In this document: one piece after another, positions 23,666 to 34,300 of the stretch
Layout: each line of letters opens with the position of its first letter
Numbering within the stretch: the first letter of the stretch is position 1
NCBI GenBank assembly: GCA_001543385.1
Contig: LPNH01000013.1
Coordinates: 58,610 to 110,106, forward strand
Length of the DNA stretch: 51,497 nt
Direction of reading: 5' to 3'
Origin: Candidatus Hemicellulosilyticus sp. P3
Lineage (GTDB): Bacteria > Bacteroidota > Bacteroidia > Bacteroidales > P3
Program-made: the position numbers and the translations under genes
Notes under the pieces: generated by a model
The model's database searches: none
Seen by the model: the letters and a program-made list of their open reading frames with translations, nothing else
Told to the model about the DNA's origin: nothing

Positions 23666-25123
23666 ATGAAACTCACGCCCTGTCAATATTTAGCCGCCCT
23701 GCCGGTGTTGCTCTGCCTGACGCTGTGCGTCTCATGCCACAAGGAGGAGTGGGTGAACGGGCTGCAGGGCGTTGCATTTTCTTGTGAGGCCGTGTCATTC
23801 GACACGGTGTTCACCCACTGCGGCACCACCACGCGCCAACTGAAGATATACAATCGCGGCAACGACGACATCCGCATTGAAAGCGTCACGCTGACGGGGC
23901 TGCTGCGCCACGGACACAGCTGCTTCCGCCTCAACGTAGACGGAGACACCGCGCTGACAGCACACAACATCGAGATTGCATCGGGCGACAGCTGCTTTGT
24001 CTTCGTTCAAGCCACCATCGACCCCAACAGCGCCTCGGCTCTTTTTGTCGAGACCGACACCCTGCTGCTGCGCAGCGGAGGCGACCAGCGGAAGCTGCCG
24101 CTACAGGCCTGCGGCCGCAACGCAATATACCATCTGCCCAAGGACACCCTGCAGCTGGCCGACGGCAGCTATCCCACCGACAACTTCGGCAATCACTATA
24201 GCTATAGCGTCATCGACTGCGCCGGCTGGCGTCACGACCTGCCACACGTTATTGTCGGCTATGCCGTCGTCGATGCCAACAACACACTCAACCTTACAGC
24301 CGGCGACGAACTCTATTTCCACAACGACGCGGTGCTGTGGGTCTACGACAGCGCCACACTGCATGTGGAAGGCAGCGCCACACAGCCGGTACGTTTCACC
24401 TCGCTGCGCCACGACGGATGGTATGATTTCCTGCCCGGGCAGTGGGGCTACATCTGGCTGAGCAGCGGCAGCCGCGACAACGTGATACGCCACGCCGTCA
24501 TCGAAAACGGAACGGTAGGCATATTGGCCGACACCAATGCGGGGGGCAATCCCACGCTGACCGTCGAATGTTGCGAGATACGCCGCCAATCGATGGCGGG
24601 CATCATCGGACAGACAGCCTATATCGTCGGACGCAACCTGCTGGTGCACACCTGCGGGGTGGCTACAGTCGCGTTGCAATACGGCGGCCGCTACGAACTG
24701 GAGCACTGCACCCTGGCCAACTATTGGAGCTACGGCGGCCGTGACAATGCCAGCGTGATAGTCAACAACCACCTCACCCACAACGGAATTGAATACCTCT
24801 ATGCACTCCCTTTGGCCCGCTTCAGCAACAGCATCGTCTACGGCAACCGGGCTGCCGGGGAAATGCTACTGGACCTTGACGAACGTATCGAGGCGCATAT
24901 CGAGATTGACAACACTATTGTCCGCGGCGGCGATTGGGACGTCGACCCCTGTTTCACCGACCCCTACGGCGGCGACTATCGACTGAACGACGGCTCACCC
25001 GCCGCAGGTCTGGGCTACCTCTTTGACAACCAGAACGGTCTGCACGGCGCCGGGACGGTGCATGCTGTCCGCCGTCCTCTTTCAAAACTGACTCCGCCGA
25101 AAAAAATACAACTGCGACCATGA
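23666..25123 (+). CDS. Lipoprotein with right-handed parallel beta-helix
   Basis: A 485-residue predicted lipoprotein (hydrophobic core then LCVSC, Cys near residue 24). Residues 30-180 form a beta-sandwich-like region (AVSFDTVFTHCGTTTRQLKIYNRGNDDIRIESVTL recalls the DUF1573/ASH-type domain that precedes many Bacteroidota surface repeats). From about 210 to 470 there are repeating short strands with aromatic and Asn/Gly turns (NVIRHAVIENGTVGILAD, VECCEIRRQSMAGIIG, FSNSIVYGNRAAGEMLLD, IDNTIVRGGDWDVDPCFTD), as in right-handed parallel beta-helices of polysaccharide-binding proteins. The ATG at 23666 begins the signal peptide; a GTG at 23621 would add a non-signal extension. The stop overlaps the ruvA start (ATGA). 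Function unknown. Confidence 0.72.
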   Translation: MKLTPCQYLAALPVLLCLTLCVSCHKEEWVNGLQGVAFSCEAVSFDTVFTHCGTTTRQLKIYNRGNDDIRIESVTLTGLLRHGHSCFRLNVDGDTALTAHNIEIASGDSCFVFVQATIDPNSASALFVETDTLLLRSGGDQRKLPLQACGRNAIYHLPKDTLQLADGSYPTDNFGNHYSYSVIDCAGWRHDLPHVIVGYAVVDANNTLNLTAGDELYFHNDAVLWVYDSATLHVEGSATQPVRFTSLRHDGWYDFLPGQWGYIWLSSGSRDNVIRHAVIENGTVGILADTNAGGNPTLTVECCEIRRQSMAGIIGQTAYIVGRNLLVHTCGVATVALQYGGRYELEHCTLANYWSYGGRDNASVIVNNHLTHNGIEYLYALPLARFSNSIVYGNRAAGEMLLDLDERIEAHIEIDNTIVRGGDWDVDPCFTDPYGGDYRLNDGSPAAGLGYLFDNQNGLHGAGTVHAVRRPLSKLTPPKKIQLRP

Positions 25124-25704
25124 TTGAATATATCCAGGGAGCGATATCATCGCTCGAACCCACCCGGGCCGTTATCGACTGCAACGGCGTCGGCTATGGC
25201 CTCGAAATCAGCCTGACCAGCTACGACTCGCTACAGCGGACCATCACCGGCAGCGAACAGCGACCGCATGTAAAACTGCTTGTCCACGAAGTGATACGCG
25301 AAGACGAGCACCTGCTCTATGGATTCTGCGACGAAGCCGAACGCGCCATGTTCCGCCTGCTCATCGGCGTCAACGGGGTCGGGGCGGCCACCGCACGTGT
25401 GATGCTCTCTTCCATGTCCGTCGACGAGTTGCGCGATGCTGTCGCCACACAGGATGTGAAACTCATCCAGCGTGTGAAAGGAATCGGCGCCAAGACCGCA
25501 CAACGTATTGCCCTGGAGCTGCAAGACAAAGTGGGGGCAGTGTCCGCTGCCGCCGCGGGCACCGGCGGACGTGTCTACGACGAGGCGCTGACGGCGCTCA
25601 CCACCTTGGGTTTCCCGCGTGCCGCCGCCGGCAAAGCGTTGCAGGGGCTTGCTCCCGGACTTTCCGTCGAGGAGATGATAAAAGAGGCGCTGAAATCCCT
25701 CTGA
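25120..25704 (+). CDS. ruvA: Holliday junction branch migration protein RuvA
   Basis: A 194-residue RuvA, which binds four-way DNA junctions and loads the RuvB motor. The N-terminal OB-fold (MIEYIQGAISSLEPTRAVIDCNGVGYGLEI) is followed by HEVIREDEHLLYGFCDEAERAMFRLLIGVNGVGAATARVMLSSM, with the first HhH, and the second HhH VKLIQRVKGIGAKTAQRIALEL. The C-terminal domain that contacts RuvB begins around residue 148. Length is normal. It begins within the stop codon of the lipoprotein gene and ends just before sprA. Neighbouring ruvA and sprA is an arrangement I recall from other Bacteroidota genomes. Confidence 0.96.
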   Translation: MIEYIQGAISSLEPTRAVIDCNGVGYGLEISLTSYDSLQRTITGSEQRPHVKLLVHEVIREDEHLLYGFCDEAERAMFRLLIGVNGVGAATARVMLSSMSVDELRDAVATQDVKLIQRVKGIGAKTAQRIALELQDKVGAVSAAAAGTGGRVYDEALTALTTLGFPRAAAGKALQGLAPGLSVEEMIKEALKSL

Positions 25705-25735
25705 AACCGACATAGATCGATACACCATCGCGCAC

Positions 25736-28700
25736 CTGAGACACATACTCCTATTCCTGCTGCTAACCACCGCATCGTGGACAGCCCTCGCACAGACAGC
25801 CGACACCAGCCGACGCCGCCAACTCGGGGCCGACTTTGTGCCGGCCGCCATCAGCAATACGGTTGAATACGATGCCGGCAACAACTGCTACATGCGGGTG
25901 ACACGGCTGGGCGACCGTGTGCTGGCCCGCACCATCATGACCTTCGACGAATACCAGCAGTGGCGCAACGAGCAGGTGAACCGGCAATACTGGAGCGAAA
26001 AGAACAACGCCGGCCCGGCTGAAAACGCCGACTATGGCCTGCTGAGCAGAATCCCCGGCTTCAACGAGATCAGCAGCAAACTGGAGTCGCTGTTGGGCAG
26101 CCGCCCCGAGATAAGCATCAACCCGAGCGGCAGCGCCGACCTCACCTTTCAGGTCATCAATAATTACCGGGACAACCCGGCCCTTGATGTCACCAAACGC
26201 AGCGTCACCACCTTCGACTTCGACGAAAACATCCAAATCAACCTGAACGCCAAGATCGGCGACCTCATCAACTTCGACATCAAGTGGAACACCCAGGCCA
26301 CCTTCGATTTCGAAAACCAAATCAAACTGCGCTACGAAGGCAAAGAGGACGATATCATCAAGTTGATCGAGGCCGGCGACATCTCGTTTCCACTCAACAC
26401 AAACCTTATCAAGGGCAGCCAGCAACTTTTCGGCTTCCACACCAAAATGAAGTTCGGCCGGCTCACCGTCGACGCAGTGTTGAGCCAAAAGGAGACCTCC
26501 ACCGAAAACATGCAGGTGAAGGGCGGCGCCAGCAGTCACGAGTTCGAGATACGCGCCGATGAATATGAGGACAACCGCCATTTCTTCGTGGCACAGTATT
26601 TCTACGACAACTACAACCGCGCGCTCTCGACACTGCCCGTGGTCAACAGCAATATACGCATCATCCGCATGGAGGTGTGGCGCACCAATGTGGGCGCCGC
26701 CGTGACAAACAACCGCAATATACTGGCATTAACAGACATAGGCGAAAACAACCCCGGCAACAGCCGTGTAATCGGCGGCCGCTCGGCCCTGCCACGCAAC
26801 AGCAGCAACAACCTGCTGGGCATGATTAACCTGCAAGCCATACGCAACATCAGCAACGTCACCGGCTACATGCAAAGCTTAGGTTTGGAGAGCGGCACCG
26901 ACTACGAGAAGATCGAGAGTGCACGTTTGCTGGGCAGCAGCGAGTACACCTACAACAGCCAGCTGGGCTTCATTTCGCTCAACCAGCCGCTCAGCAACGA
27001 CCAAGTGCTGGCGGTGGCCTTTCAGTACCAGGTGATCGGCGACACGACCATCTATCAGGTGGGCGAACTCACCACTGACGGCATCAACGACCCCAACGCA
27101 CTTGTAGTCAAGTTGCTCAAGAGCACCACCATCAACCCGCGCAACGCCATCTGGAGGCTGATGATGAAAAACGTATATTTTCTGAAAAGCACCCAGCTCA
27201 GCCGTGACAACTTCCGACTCAACATACTGTATGAGAACACTCAAGGCGGCGTTGGCATAGGCTACTTCACCGAAGGGCCCAAAGAGGGTGTGCCGCTGGT
27301 GGAGGTATTCGGCCTCGACCGCATGGACGCCACCCAGAATTATTATTACGCCGACGGTGTCATGGACTGGTTTGACAGTGCGGCTTTCAAAGGCGGCATC
27401 ATCCAGTCGACCACAGGCCGCATCTATTTTCCCTATGTAGAGCCTTTCGGCAAAGACCTGCGCGAAATTTTGGGCGACAGCAGACTGGCCGACCGCTACT
27501 GCTACGACTCGCTCTACACCATGACGCAGACACTGGCGCGGCAATACGCCGACAAAAACAAATTCTATCTGGAGGGCTACTACACCAGCGCCGTCAGCGG
27601 CGAGATATCGCTGGGATACAGTGTCACTCAGGGGTCAGTCACCGTCACCGCCGGCGGCATACCCCTCATCGAAAACGTCGACTACACCGTCGACTACACC
27701 ATGGGCACAGTGCGTATTATCAACGAGAGCATACTCAGCAGCGGCACACCCATCAGCGTGTCGTCAGAGAACAGCTCGTTCAGCATGACCACAAAACGCA
27801 TGCTGGGGCTGCATCTGGACTATGAGCTGGCCAAGGATTTCAACATCGGTGCCACCGTGATGAATCTGCACGAAAAACCGCTGACCCAGAAAAACAATTT
27901 TGGAGAGGAGCCTACCAGCAACACCATCTGGGGGCTCGATGTCAATTATAAACATGAGGTGCCTTTTATCACCCGGTTGGTGGACCGGCTGCCCGGCATC
28001 GACACCAAAGCTCCGTCGAACCTGAGTCTGACCGCCGAGTTTGCCCACTTTATCCCTGGCATGTCGCGCACCGGAGGCAGTGAAGGCAGTGTGAGTTATA
28101 TCGATGATTTTGAAGGCGCCGAGGCAGGCATTGACCTGAAAAACGTAGGCACATGGCATCTGGCCAGCACGCCACAGGACTGGAACAGCAGCCTGCCTCT
28201 GTTTCCTGAAACCGCACCGGGCACAGGACTTGCCTATGGGTTCAACCGCGCCCGGCTGGCTTGGTATCGCATCGACGACCTCTTCTACAGCAGCAACAGC
28301 CCGTCGAACATCACCGCCGATGACCGCTCGCGCCCCTATGCCCGCCGCATCGCCGAACAGGAGGTCTTCCCCAACAAGGATTTGGCGGCCGGCCAAGTGA
28401 CACATATCTACGAGCTGAACCTGGCCTTCTATCCTGAGGAGAAGGGCCCCTACAACTACGATGTCGGCGGCAGCGCCTACAGCGCCGGAATCAACGCTGA
28501 CGGCAAACTGGTCAACCCGCGCTCGCGCTGGGGCGGAATTATGCGTGCACTGGACTACACCGACTTCGAGACACAGAACATCGAGACCATCGAGTTCTGG
28601 CTCATGGACCCCTTTATCGAGAACCCCTCGCACAGCGGTGGGAAGCTCTACTTCAACCTGGGAGATGTCAGTGAGGATATCCTGCGCGACGGAAGAAAAT

Positions 28701-31700
28701 CTTTCGAAAACGGACTGACCGCCGACGGCACGAACATGGACACCACCATCTGGGGTCTGGTGCCCTCCACACAGCCCATCGTCAACGCATTCGACAATGA
28801 CGCTTCGACACGGCGCTATCAGGATGTGGGCTATGATGGACTGAGCAGCACCCACGGCATGACCGACGAGCAATCGTTCTTCAGCAGCTACCTGGCCGAA
28901 ATTGCCGCCGTCTACGGGACCGACAGCCCCGCCTACCAGCAGGCCGTCGCCGACCCCTCCAACGACGACTTCCGCTTTTTCCGCAGCAGCTACTACGACA
29001 ACAACGATGTCAAAATCAACGACCGCTATAAGTATTACAACAACCCGGAAGGCAACTCACCTGTCGACGACGACAATGAAGAGAACTACTCCACCGCCGC
29101 CAGCACGTTGCCCAACGTCGAAGACATCAACCGCGACAACACGCTGAGTGAAGCGGAAAATTACTATCAGTATATCGTGGAACTGGATCCCGCCCACATG
29201 AACATTGGCGAAAACTACATCGTCGACATTCAGGAGGCCCAGAACATACAACTCGCCAACGGCGAAAGCACAACCTGCAAATGGTATCAGTTCCGCATCC
29301 CCATCCGCGAGCCGCAGCAGCGCATAGGCAACATCAACGGGTTCCAGTCCATCCGTTTCATGCGCATGTTTCTGGGAGATTTCGAGGAACCCGTCATCCT
29401 GCGTTTCGCCACCCTCGAACTGGTCTATTCCACCTGGCGCAAATACAGTGAAAGCCTGCTGCAGCCCGGAGACTATTCACCTTCAGGCGACAACGGGACA
29501 AGCTTCTCCATCTCGACCGTCAACATTGAGGAGAACGGGTCGCGCGAGCCTGTGCCCTACGTGCTGCCCAACGGCATTGAACGGGAGGAGTGGTACAGCA
29601 GCAGTTCATCCTCGACAAAACTTAACGAGCAGTCGTTGTCGCTGAGCATCAGCAACCTTGCACAAGGCGACGCACGCGCCGTATATCGGAATGTAAAATA
29701 CGACCTACGCTATTACGGCAAGATACGTATGTTTGTCCACGCCGAGAAACAGCTGCTGCAAGACCGGATCGATGACGATGACCTGACACTTTTTGTGCGG
29801 CTGGGCAACGACTATACAAACAACTACTACGAATATGAGGTGCCGCTGAAACTAACCCCGTGGGGCGTCAGCCGCGACCAAGCCGACATCATCTGGCCCG
29901 AAGCCAACAAAGTGGAGATTGACCTGGACCGACTGGTCGACATCAAGACACACCGCAACAAGCACATACGCAACGGCGAGACGCAGTACAGCCGGCTCAC
30001 CGCCTACAGCGAAACAGTGGACGGCCGTATCTACAGTGTGATGGGCAGCCCGAATTTGGGCAAAGTGAAAGTTATCATGATCGGTGTGCGCAACCCGAGG
30101 AAGGAGTCGCTCGATGACGGCAACGACATGCTGCCCAAGTCCGTCATAGTCTGGGTTAACGAACTACGTCTCACCGACTACAACAATCGCGGAGGGTGGT
30201 CGGCGATGGTGCTGGCCCGCAGCAACCTGGCCGACATCGGCAACGCATCCGTCTACGGGGCCTACACCTCGTCAGGCTTCGGCAATCTGGAAGACAAGCT
30301 GACAGGGCTGGAACTGGTGAACCATTTCAACATGCAGACCACTCTCGACCTGGAGCTGGGACGTTTCCTGCCGCAGGACTGGGGGCTGCACATCCCCTTC
30401 TACATCGACCACAGCCGCGAGATTGGAACTCCGGAATACAACCCGCTTGACCCCGATGTACGCCTGCGCGACGACCTGCGCACCTATTCCACCCGCGCCG
30501 AACGCGACAGCATACGCGAGTTGGTGCAGCAACGCAAAACCGCCACCAACATCACTTTTAACAATGTGCGTAAAGACCGCACCGGCGAGAAAGCGCTGAA
30601 ACCCCATTTCTATGATGTGGAGAACCTCAGCTTCTCCTACGCCTACAGCCACGAGCACCAGAGCGACGACGAAACGGAATACTACGACAAGAAACTGCAC
30701 CGCGGCAGCATCAACTACAACTACACCATTGCCCAGCCCAAACAGTTCGCCCCGTTCAGCAAAGCCAAAAAGATGCAGGACAAGCGGCTGCGGATTGTCA
30801 AAGACTTTAACCTGTACTACCAGCCCCGGAGCATCACATTCAACACAGAAATCATGCGCGACTACGAAGAAACACTGTTGCGCAACAAAGGAGAAGCGTT
30901 GGTCATCATTCGCCCCGCCTATTTCAAACAATTCACCTGGGGCCGCAACTACGGTTTACAATACGACATCAGCCGCAGCATGCGCTTGCAATACTCAGCG
31001 TCGGCCAACGCTGTCATCGACGAACCCGTGGGTCGTGTGGACACACGCAGCGCCCGCGACTCGATATGGCACAGCCTGCTCGGCGGCGGCGAGATACGCG
31101 ACTTCAACCAAAGCATCAACCTCAGCTGGGACGCCCCTGTCGGCAAACTGCCCTATCTGGATTTTGTGAAGATGCCGCTGTCCTATCGCACCAACTACCG
31201 TTTCGAGGGAAGCACGGCCGCCACACGTTCGCTGGGCAACACACTGGAGAGCACCTCCACCGCGCAGGGCTCGGCCGTCATCAACCTACAGGGCCTCTAC
31301 AACCGTTCCAACCTGCTCAAAAAAGCCTACACCGACACCCGCAACAAACGTCTGGAGCCGACAGCCAAAGGCAAAAAAGACGGCGCAGACAAAAAACTGA
31401 AGAACGAAGTCCGACGCGACAGCACCGCCAATCTCGATTCGCTGCGCCGCGAACAGTTGATGGAGCGGCTGCGGCAAGCGGGCTACTTTGGCCTGCGGTT
31501 AGTCACCGGCGTCAAAAATGTCAACCTGCAATATACCCGGACCGCCGGAAATTACCTGCCCGGCTATATGGGCACCGCCACCATTGTAGGTCTCGACCCG
31601 TCACAGGGCTGGTCGCCCGGCATAGGTTACATATTGGGTTTCACCGACGGCGCTGTCGAGCAGCTGCGGCATGACGACCTGCTCTCACACGACAGCTTGA

Positions 31701-32860
31701 TGAACACCGCCCACCACAACACCTTGAACCGCATCCTGGCACTGCAGGCCACTGTCGAACCCATACGCGATTTGAAAATCGACCTCACCTGCACCCAAAA
31801 CTACAGCTCACGCGATGAGTATTACTACAAATACCTCAGCGAGTGGGACCGCGTTGACGGCCCGCTGCAATACATCACCACCGGCAACTACACCGCCACC
31901 GTCTGGACCTTCCGCACCGCATTTGCAGACAAAGAGACTCTTTTCCGCCACTTCCTCGACAACCGCAGCATCGTGGCCGCGCGGCTGGCCGACCGGAACC
32001 CCGATGCCTACAACGACCAGACTGTCCTCGACTCCATGGACGGCCGCCACTACCCTGCCGGCTACAGCGGCAACAGCCAGACTGTGCTGCTCACCAGCTT
32101 CCTGGCCACCTACACCGGCAAAAGCGTCCGCGACTATGGTTTCTCGCCTTTCCTGAAATTTCCGCTGCCCAACTGGAGCATTAACTACACCGGCCTCAAC
32201 AAAGTGCCGGCGCTCAAGAAGTGGTTCAGCAACATCACCCTGTCACACAAATACATCTCCACATACAGTATCGGCAACTATTATACCGATGCGCTTCTTT
32301 CAGACATAGAGGGCTACGACTACGGCAGCGAGACACTTGTCAACGGCAGCGGAGACTACATCCCGCCCGTCAGCATGGAAGCCGTGCAGATAAGCGAACA
32401 GTTCAACCCGCTGGTGCGTGTGGCAGTGAGCTTGGTTAACAGCCTGCAGTTCAACTTCTCGCTGCAAAAGAACCGAACCCTGGCGCTGAGTTTCTCCAAC
32501 AACCAGCTCACCGAAACTTCGCGCGACGGGGTCACCCTCGGCGCCGGCTATCGCTTCAAAGATGTCGAGCTGCACATCAAGAGCGGCGGCCGCACCCACA
32601 ACTTCAAGAGCGATGTGGTGTTGCAACTGAATCTCACCTACAACAGTAACAAAACCGAGATACGCAAAATCAACCAAAACCTGAGCCAGGTGTCGGCCGG
32701 CAGCAAGGTATGGATGGTGGAGCTCTCGGGCGAGTACGCCCTCTCGACAACCCTCACGATACGGCTTTTCTTCCAAACCAATATCAACACACCCTACATC
32801 TCCAATGCCTACCCCAACTCCACGACCAAAGGTGGCTTGACCATCCGCTTCAGTTTCTGA
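25736..32860 (+). CDS. sprA: SprA/Sov, T9SS outer-membrane translocon subunit
   Basis: A protein of about 2,374 residues matching SprA (Sov in Porphyromonas), the giant beta-barrel channel through which T9SS cargo crosses the outer membrane. Recognisable blocks include ISINPSGSADLTFQVINNY, VSYIDDFEGAEAGIDLKN (about residue 790) followed by WHLASTP, many long barrel strands, and a terminal strand ending TIRFSF. The frame is intact to the TGA at 32860. No ATG, GTG or TTG precedes the signal peptide: the frame opens at 25694 after a stop, and a good signal peptide (RHILLFLLLTTASWTALAQ) requires CTG at 25736 or ATC at 25727 as start. The first ordinary start, GTG at 25838, would remove the signal peptide. 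The start given is therefore a judgement. Confidence 0.93.
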   Translation: MRHILLFLLLTTASWTALAQTADTSRRRQLGADFVPAAISNTVEYDAGNNCYMRVTRLGDRVLARTIMTFDEYQQWRNEQVNRQYWSEKNNAGPAENADYGLLSRIPGFNEISSKLESLLGSRPEISINPSGSADLTFQVINNYRDNPALDVTKRSVTTFDFDENIQINLNAKIGDLINFDIKWNTQATFDFENQIKLRYEGKEDDIIKLIEAGDISFPLNTNLIKGSQQLFGFHTKMKFGRLTVDAVLSQKETSTENMQVKGGASSHEFEIRADEYEDNRHFFVAQYFYDNYNRALSTLPVVNSNIRIIRMEVWRTNVGAAVTNNRNILALTDIGENNPGNSRVIGGRSALPRNSSNNLLGMINLQAIRNISNVTGYMQSLGLESGTDYEKIESARLLGSSEYTYNSQLGFISLNQPLSNDQVLAVAFQYQVIGDTTIYQVGELTTDGINDPNALVVKLLKSTTINPRNAIWRLMMKNVYFLKSTQLSRDNFRLNILYENTQGGVGIGYFTEGPKEGVPLVEVFGLDRMDATQNYYYADGVMDWFDSAAFKGGIIQSTTGRIYFPYVEPFGKDLREILGDSRLADRYCYDSLYTMTQTLARQYADKNKFYLEGYYTSAVSGEISLGYSVTQGSVTVTAGGIPLIENVDYTVDYTMGTVRIINESILSSGTPISVSSENSSFSMTTKRMLGLHLDYELAKDFNIGATVMNLHEKPLTQKNNFGEEPTSNTIWGLDVNYKHEVPFITRLVDRLPGIDTKAPSNLSLTAEFAHFIPGMSRTGGSEGSVSYIDDFEGAEAGIDLKNVGTWHLASTPQDWNSSLPLFPETAPGTGLAYGFNRARLAWYRIDDLFYSSNSPSNITADDRSRPYARRIAEQEVFPNKDLAAGQVTHIYELNLAFYPEEKGPYNYDVGGSAYSAGINADGKLVNPRSRWGGIMRALDYTDFETQNIETIEFWLMDPFIENPSHSGGKLYFNLGDVSEDILRDGRKSFENGLTADGTNMDTTIWGLVPSTQPIVNAFDNDASTRRYQDVGYDGLSSTHGMTDEQSFFSSYLAEIAAVYGTDSPAYQQAVADPSNDDFRFFRSSYYDNNDVKINDRYKYYNNPEGNSPVDDDNEENYSTAASTLPNVEDINRDNTLSEAENYYQYIVELDPAHMNIGENYIVDIQEAQNIQLANGESTTCKWYQFRIPIREPQQRIGNINGFQSIRFMRMFLGDFEEPVILRFATLELVYSTWRKYSESLLQPGDYSPSGDNGTSFSISTVNIEENGSREPVPYVLPNGIEREEWYSSSSSSTKLNEQSLSLSISNLAQGDARAVYRNVKYDLRYYGKIRMFVHAEKQLLQDRIDDDDLTLFVRLGNDYTNNYYEYEVPLKLTPWGVSRDQADIIWPEANKVEIDLDRLVDIKTHRNKHIRNGETQYSRLTAYSETVDGRIYSVMGSPNLGKVKVIMIGVRNPRKESLDDGNDMLPKSVIVWVNELRLTDYNNRGGWSAMVLARSNLADIGNASVYGAYTSSGFGNLEDKLTGLELVNHFNMQTTLDLELGRFLPQDWGLHIPFYIDHSREIGTPEYNPLDPDVRLRDDLRTYSTRAERDSIRELVQQRKTATNITFNNVRKDRTGEKALKPHFYDVENLSFSYAYSHEHQSDDETEYYDKKLHRGSINYNYTIAQPKQFAPFSKAKKMQDKRLRIVKDFNLYYQPRSITFNTEIMRDYEETLLRNKGEALVIIRPAYFKQFTWGRNYGLQYDISRSMRLQYSASANAVIDEPVGRVDTRSARDSIWHSLLGGGEIRDFNQSINLSWDAPVGKLPYLDFVKMPLSYRTNYRFEGSTAATRSLGNTLESTSTAQGSAVINLQGLYNRSNLLKKAYTDTRNKRLEPTAKGKKDGADKKLKNEVRRDSTANLDSLRREQLMERLRQAGYFGLRLVTGVKNVNLQYTRTAGNYLPGYMGTATIVGLDPSQGWSPGIGYILGFTDGAVEQLRHDDLLSHDSLMNTAHHNTLNRILALQATVEPIRDLKIDLTCTQNYSSRDEYYYKYLSEWDRVDGPLQYITTGNYTATVWTFRTAFADKETLFRHFLDNRSIVAARLADRNPDAYNDQTVLDSMDGRHYPAGYSGNSQTVLLTSFLATYTGKSVRDYGFSPFLKFPLPNWSINYTGLNKVPALKKWFSNITLSHKYISTYSIGNYYTDALLSDIEGYDYGSETLVNGSGDYIPPVSMEAVQISEQFNPLVRVAVSLVNSLQFNFSLQKNRTLALSFSNNQLTETSRDGVTLGAGYRFKDVELHIKSGGRTHNFKSDVVLQLNLTYNSNKTEIRKINQNLSQVSAGSKVWMVELSGEYALSTTLTIRLFFQTNINTPYISNAYPNSTTKGGLTIRFSF

Positions 32861-32902
32861 CGAAAACGAGAAAAACACCGATTCAAAACACCGCCATCCA
32901 TT

Positions 32903-34252
32903 TTGAAAAACGACCGTTTTAAAGGCTATGACGCCGAAGTGCGCCGGCTGGTGCTCGACTTCGAGGCAGGGCAGCGGCAGGGATTGCAGCACTACTTCGA
33001 CCCCGACGAGATGGAGATTATCATCGACTTCTATCTCGACGCCCTGGACAACACCGCGCGCAAGACCACCTTACCTTCCGACACCCGCCGGTTGGAGCGC
33101 TCTATCGCCTATGCCGAACGCCTGTTCCCCGACGCGCCGGGCATACGGCTTCGCAAAGCCCATCTCTATTCCATCCAGGGCCGCTACGACCAAGCCATGC
33201 GCATCCTCCACGAATTGGAACACATCGAGCCGGACAACACCGACGTACAATATGCTCTCGGCACCATCTACAGTGCGCTCGACCAGCCGCGCAAGGCCAT
33301 CCAATACTACATGCAAGCCGCCCGCGACGGCTACCAGTTAGGCACCATCTACGGAAACATGGGCGACGAATACTACCGCATGGGACGTCTTGAGGACGCA
33401 TTGCGCTACTACAAGAAATCGGCGGCCCGCAATGCCAGCGAAGAACGGTCGCTGCACAACCTTGAGGCCACCTGCGACGAGCTAAACATGAATGCCGAAG
33501 CCATCGACTTTTTCAAACACTTCGTACGTCAGAACCCTTACAGCCACATCGGTTGGTTCTGTCTGGGCCGCGCCTATATGGGCTTTGCCGACCGTCACGA
33601 CGGCGACCACGGAAGCTATGTTGAAGCCATCGAGGCATTCCGTTTCGCCCTTACCATTGACAGCCGCTATTTTGACGCCTATGTACTCATTGCCGAATGC
33701 CAGCAGGCGCTGCATGACAGCATGGCGGCTGTGGCGACACTGCGCGAATCGCTCAACTGCGCCGCTGACGCCGCCAATGTGCTCTTCTCCATTGCCACCA
33801 TATACATGGGGCAAGACAATTACCAGACAGCCTCCATCTATCTGCAACAGGCCACCGAACGCGACCCGTACTTCAGCGAAGCCTGGCTCAAACTGGCCGA
33901 GTGCCACGAAGCCCTGGGCTATCTGGACGATGCCGAAGCCCTCTACCAGCGCTCATTGGGCATGAACGAAGAGAATGACGAATTCTGGCTGCTCTATGCC
34001 GACTTCCTCATTGCGCGTCAGCGCTACGACGAGGCGTCCGCCTTGATGCAGCGCGGCATCGTCAACGCCGACTACCCTCATGCCTTCAACCTGAGGCTGG
34101 CGCTCTGCTACTACCGGACAGGGCAACGCAACATGCTCTTCAACACATTGATAGACTGCATACATAACGGTGACAACCTAAACGAACTGCTCAATCTCTG
34201 CCCCGAGATGCAGAACGATGCCGAGGTGATGAACCTCATTGACTGCCGCTGA
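32903..34252 (+). CDS. TPR repeat protein
   Basis: A 449-residue soluble protein made of about ten tetratricopeptide repeats, with no signal peptide. Clear TPR units include LHELEHIEPDNTDVQYALGTIYSALDQPRKAIQYY, GNMGDEYYRMGRLEDALRYYKKSA, CLGRAYMGF... and WLKLAECHEALGYLDDAEALYQRSL. The start is a TTG, 42 bases after the sprA stop; no in-frame ATG occurs before residue 36. It resembles the cytoplasmic TPR proteins that Bacteroidota often keep near translocon or envelope genes, but the partner is unknown. The position directly behind sprA suggests cotranscription. TPR arrays mediate protein-protein contacts. Confidence 0.85.
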   Translation: MKNDRFKGYDAEVRRLVLDFEAGQRQGLQHYFDPDEMEIIIDFYLDALDNTARKTTLPSDTRRLERSIAYAERLFPDAPGIRLRKAHLYSIQGRYDQAMRILHELEHIEPDNTDVQYALGTIYSALDQPRKAIQYYMQAARDGYQLGTIYGNMGDEYYRMGRLEDALRYYKKSAARNASEERSLHNLEATCDELNMNAEAIDFFKHFVRQNPYSHIGWFCLGRAYMGFADRHDGDHGSYVEAIEAFRFALTIDSRYFDAYVLIAECQQALHDSMAAVATLRESLNCAADAANVLFSIATIYMGQDNYQTASIYLQQATERDPYFSEAWLKLAECHEALGYLDDAEALYQRSLGMNEENDEFWLLYADFLIARQRYDEASALMQRGIVNADYPHAFNLRLALCYYRTGQRNMLFNTLIDCIHNGDNLNELLNLCPEMQNDAEVMNLIDCR

Positions 34253-34274
34253 AATCACATTGGTCAAATAATCG

Positions 34275-34282
34275 TATCTTTG
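34275..34282 (+). promoter_or_regulatory. Bacteroidota -7 element for the dedA operon
   Basis: TATCTTTG is an exact TAnnTTTG match, ending 18 bases before the ATG at 34301. It coincides with a possible TTG start seven codons upstream, which supports the ATG as the true start. Confidence 0.6.
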
Positions 34283-34300
34283 CAACCCAATCCCAACCCT

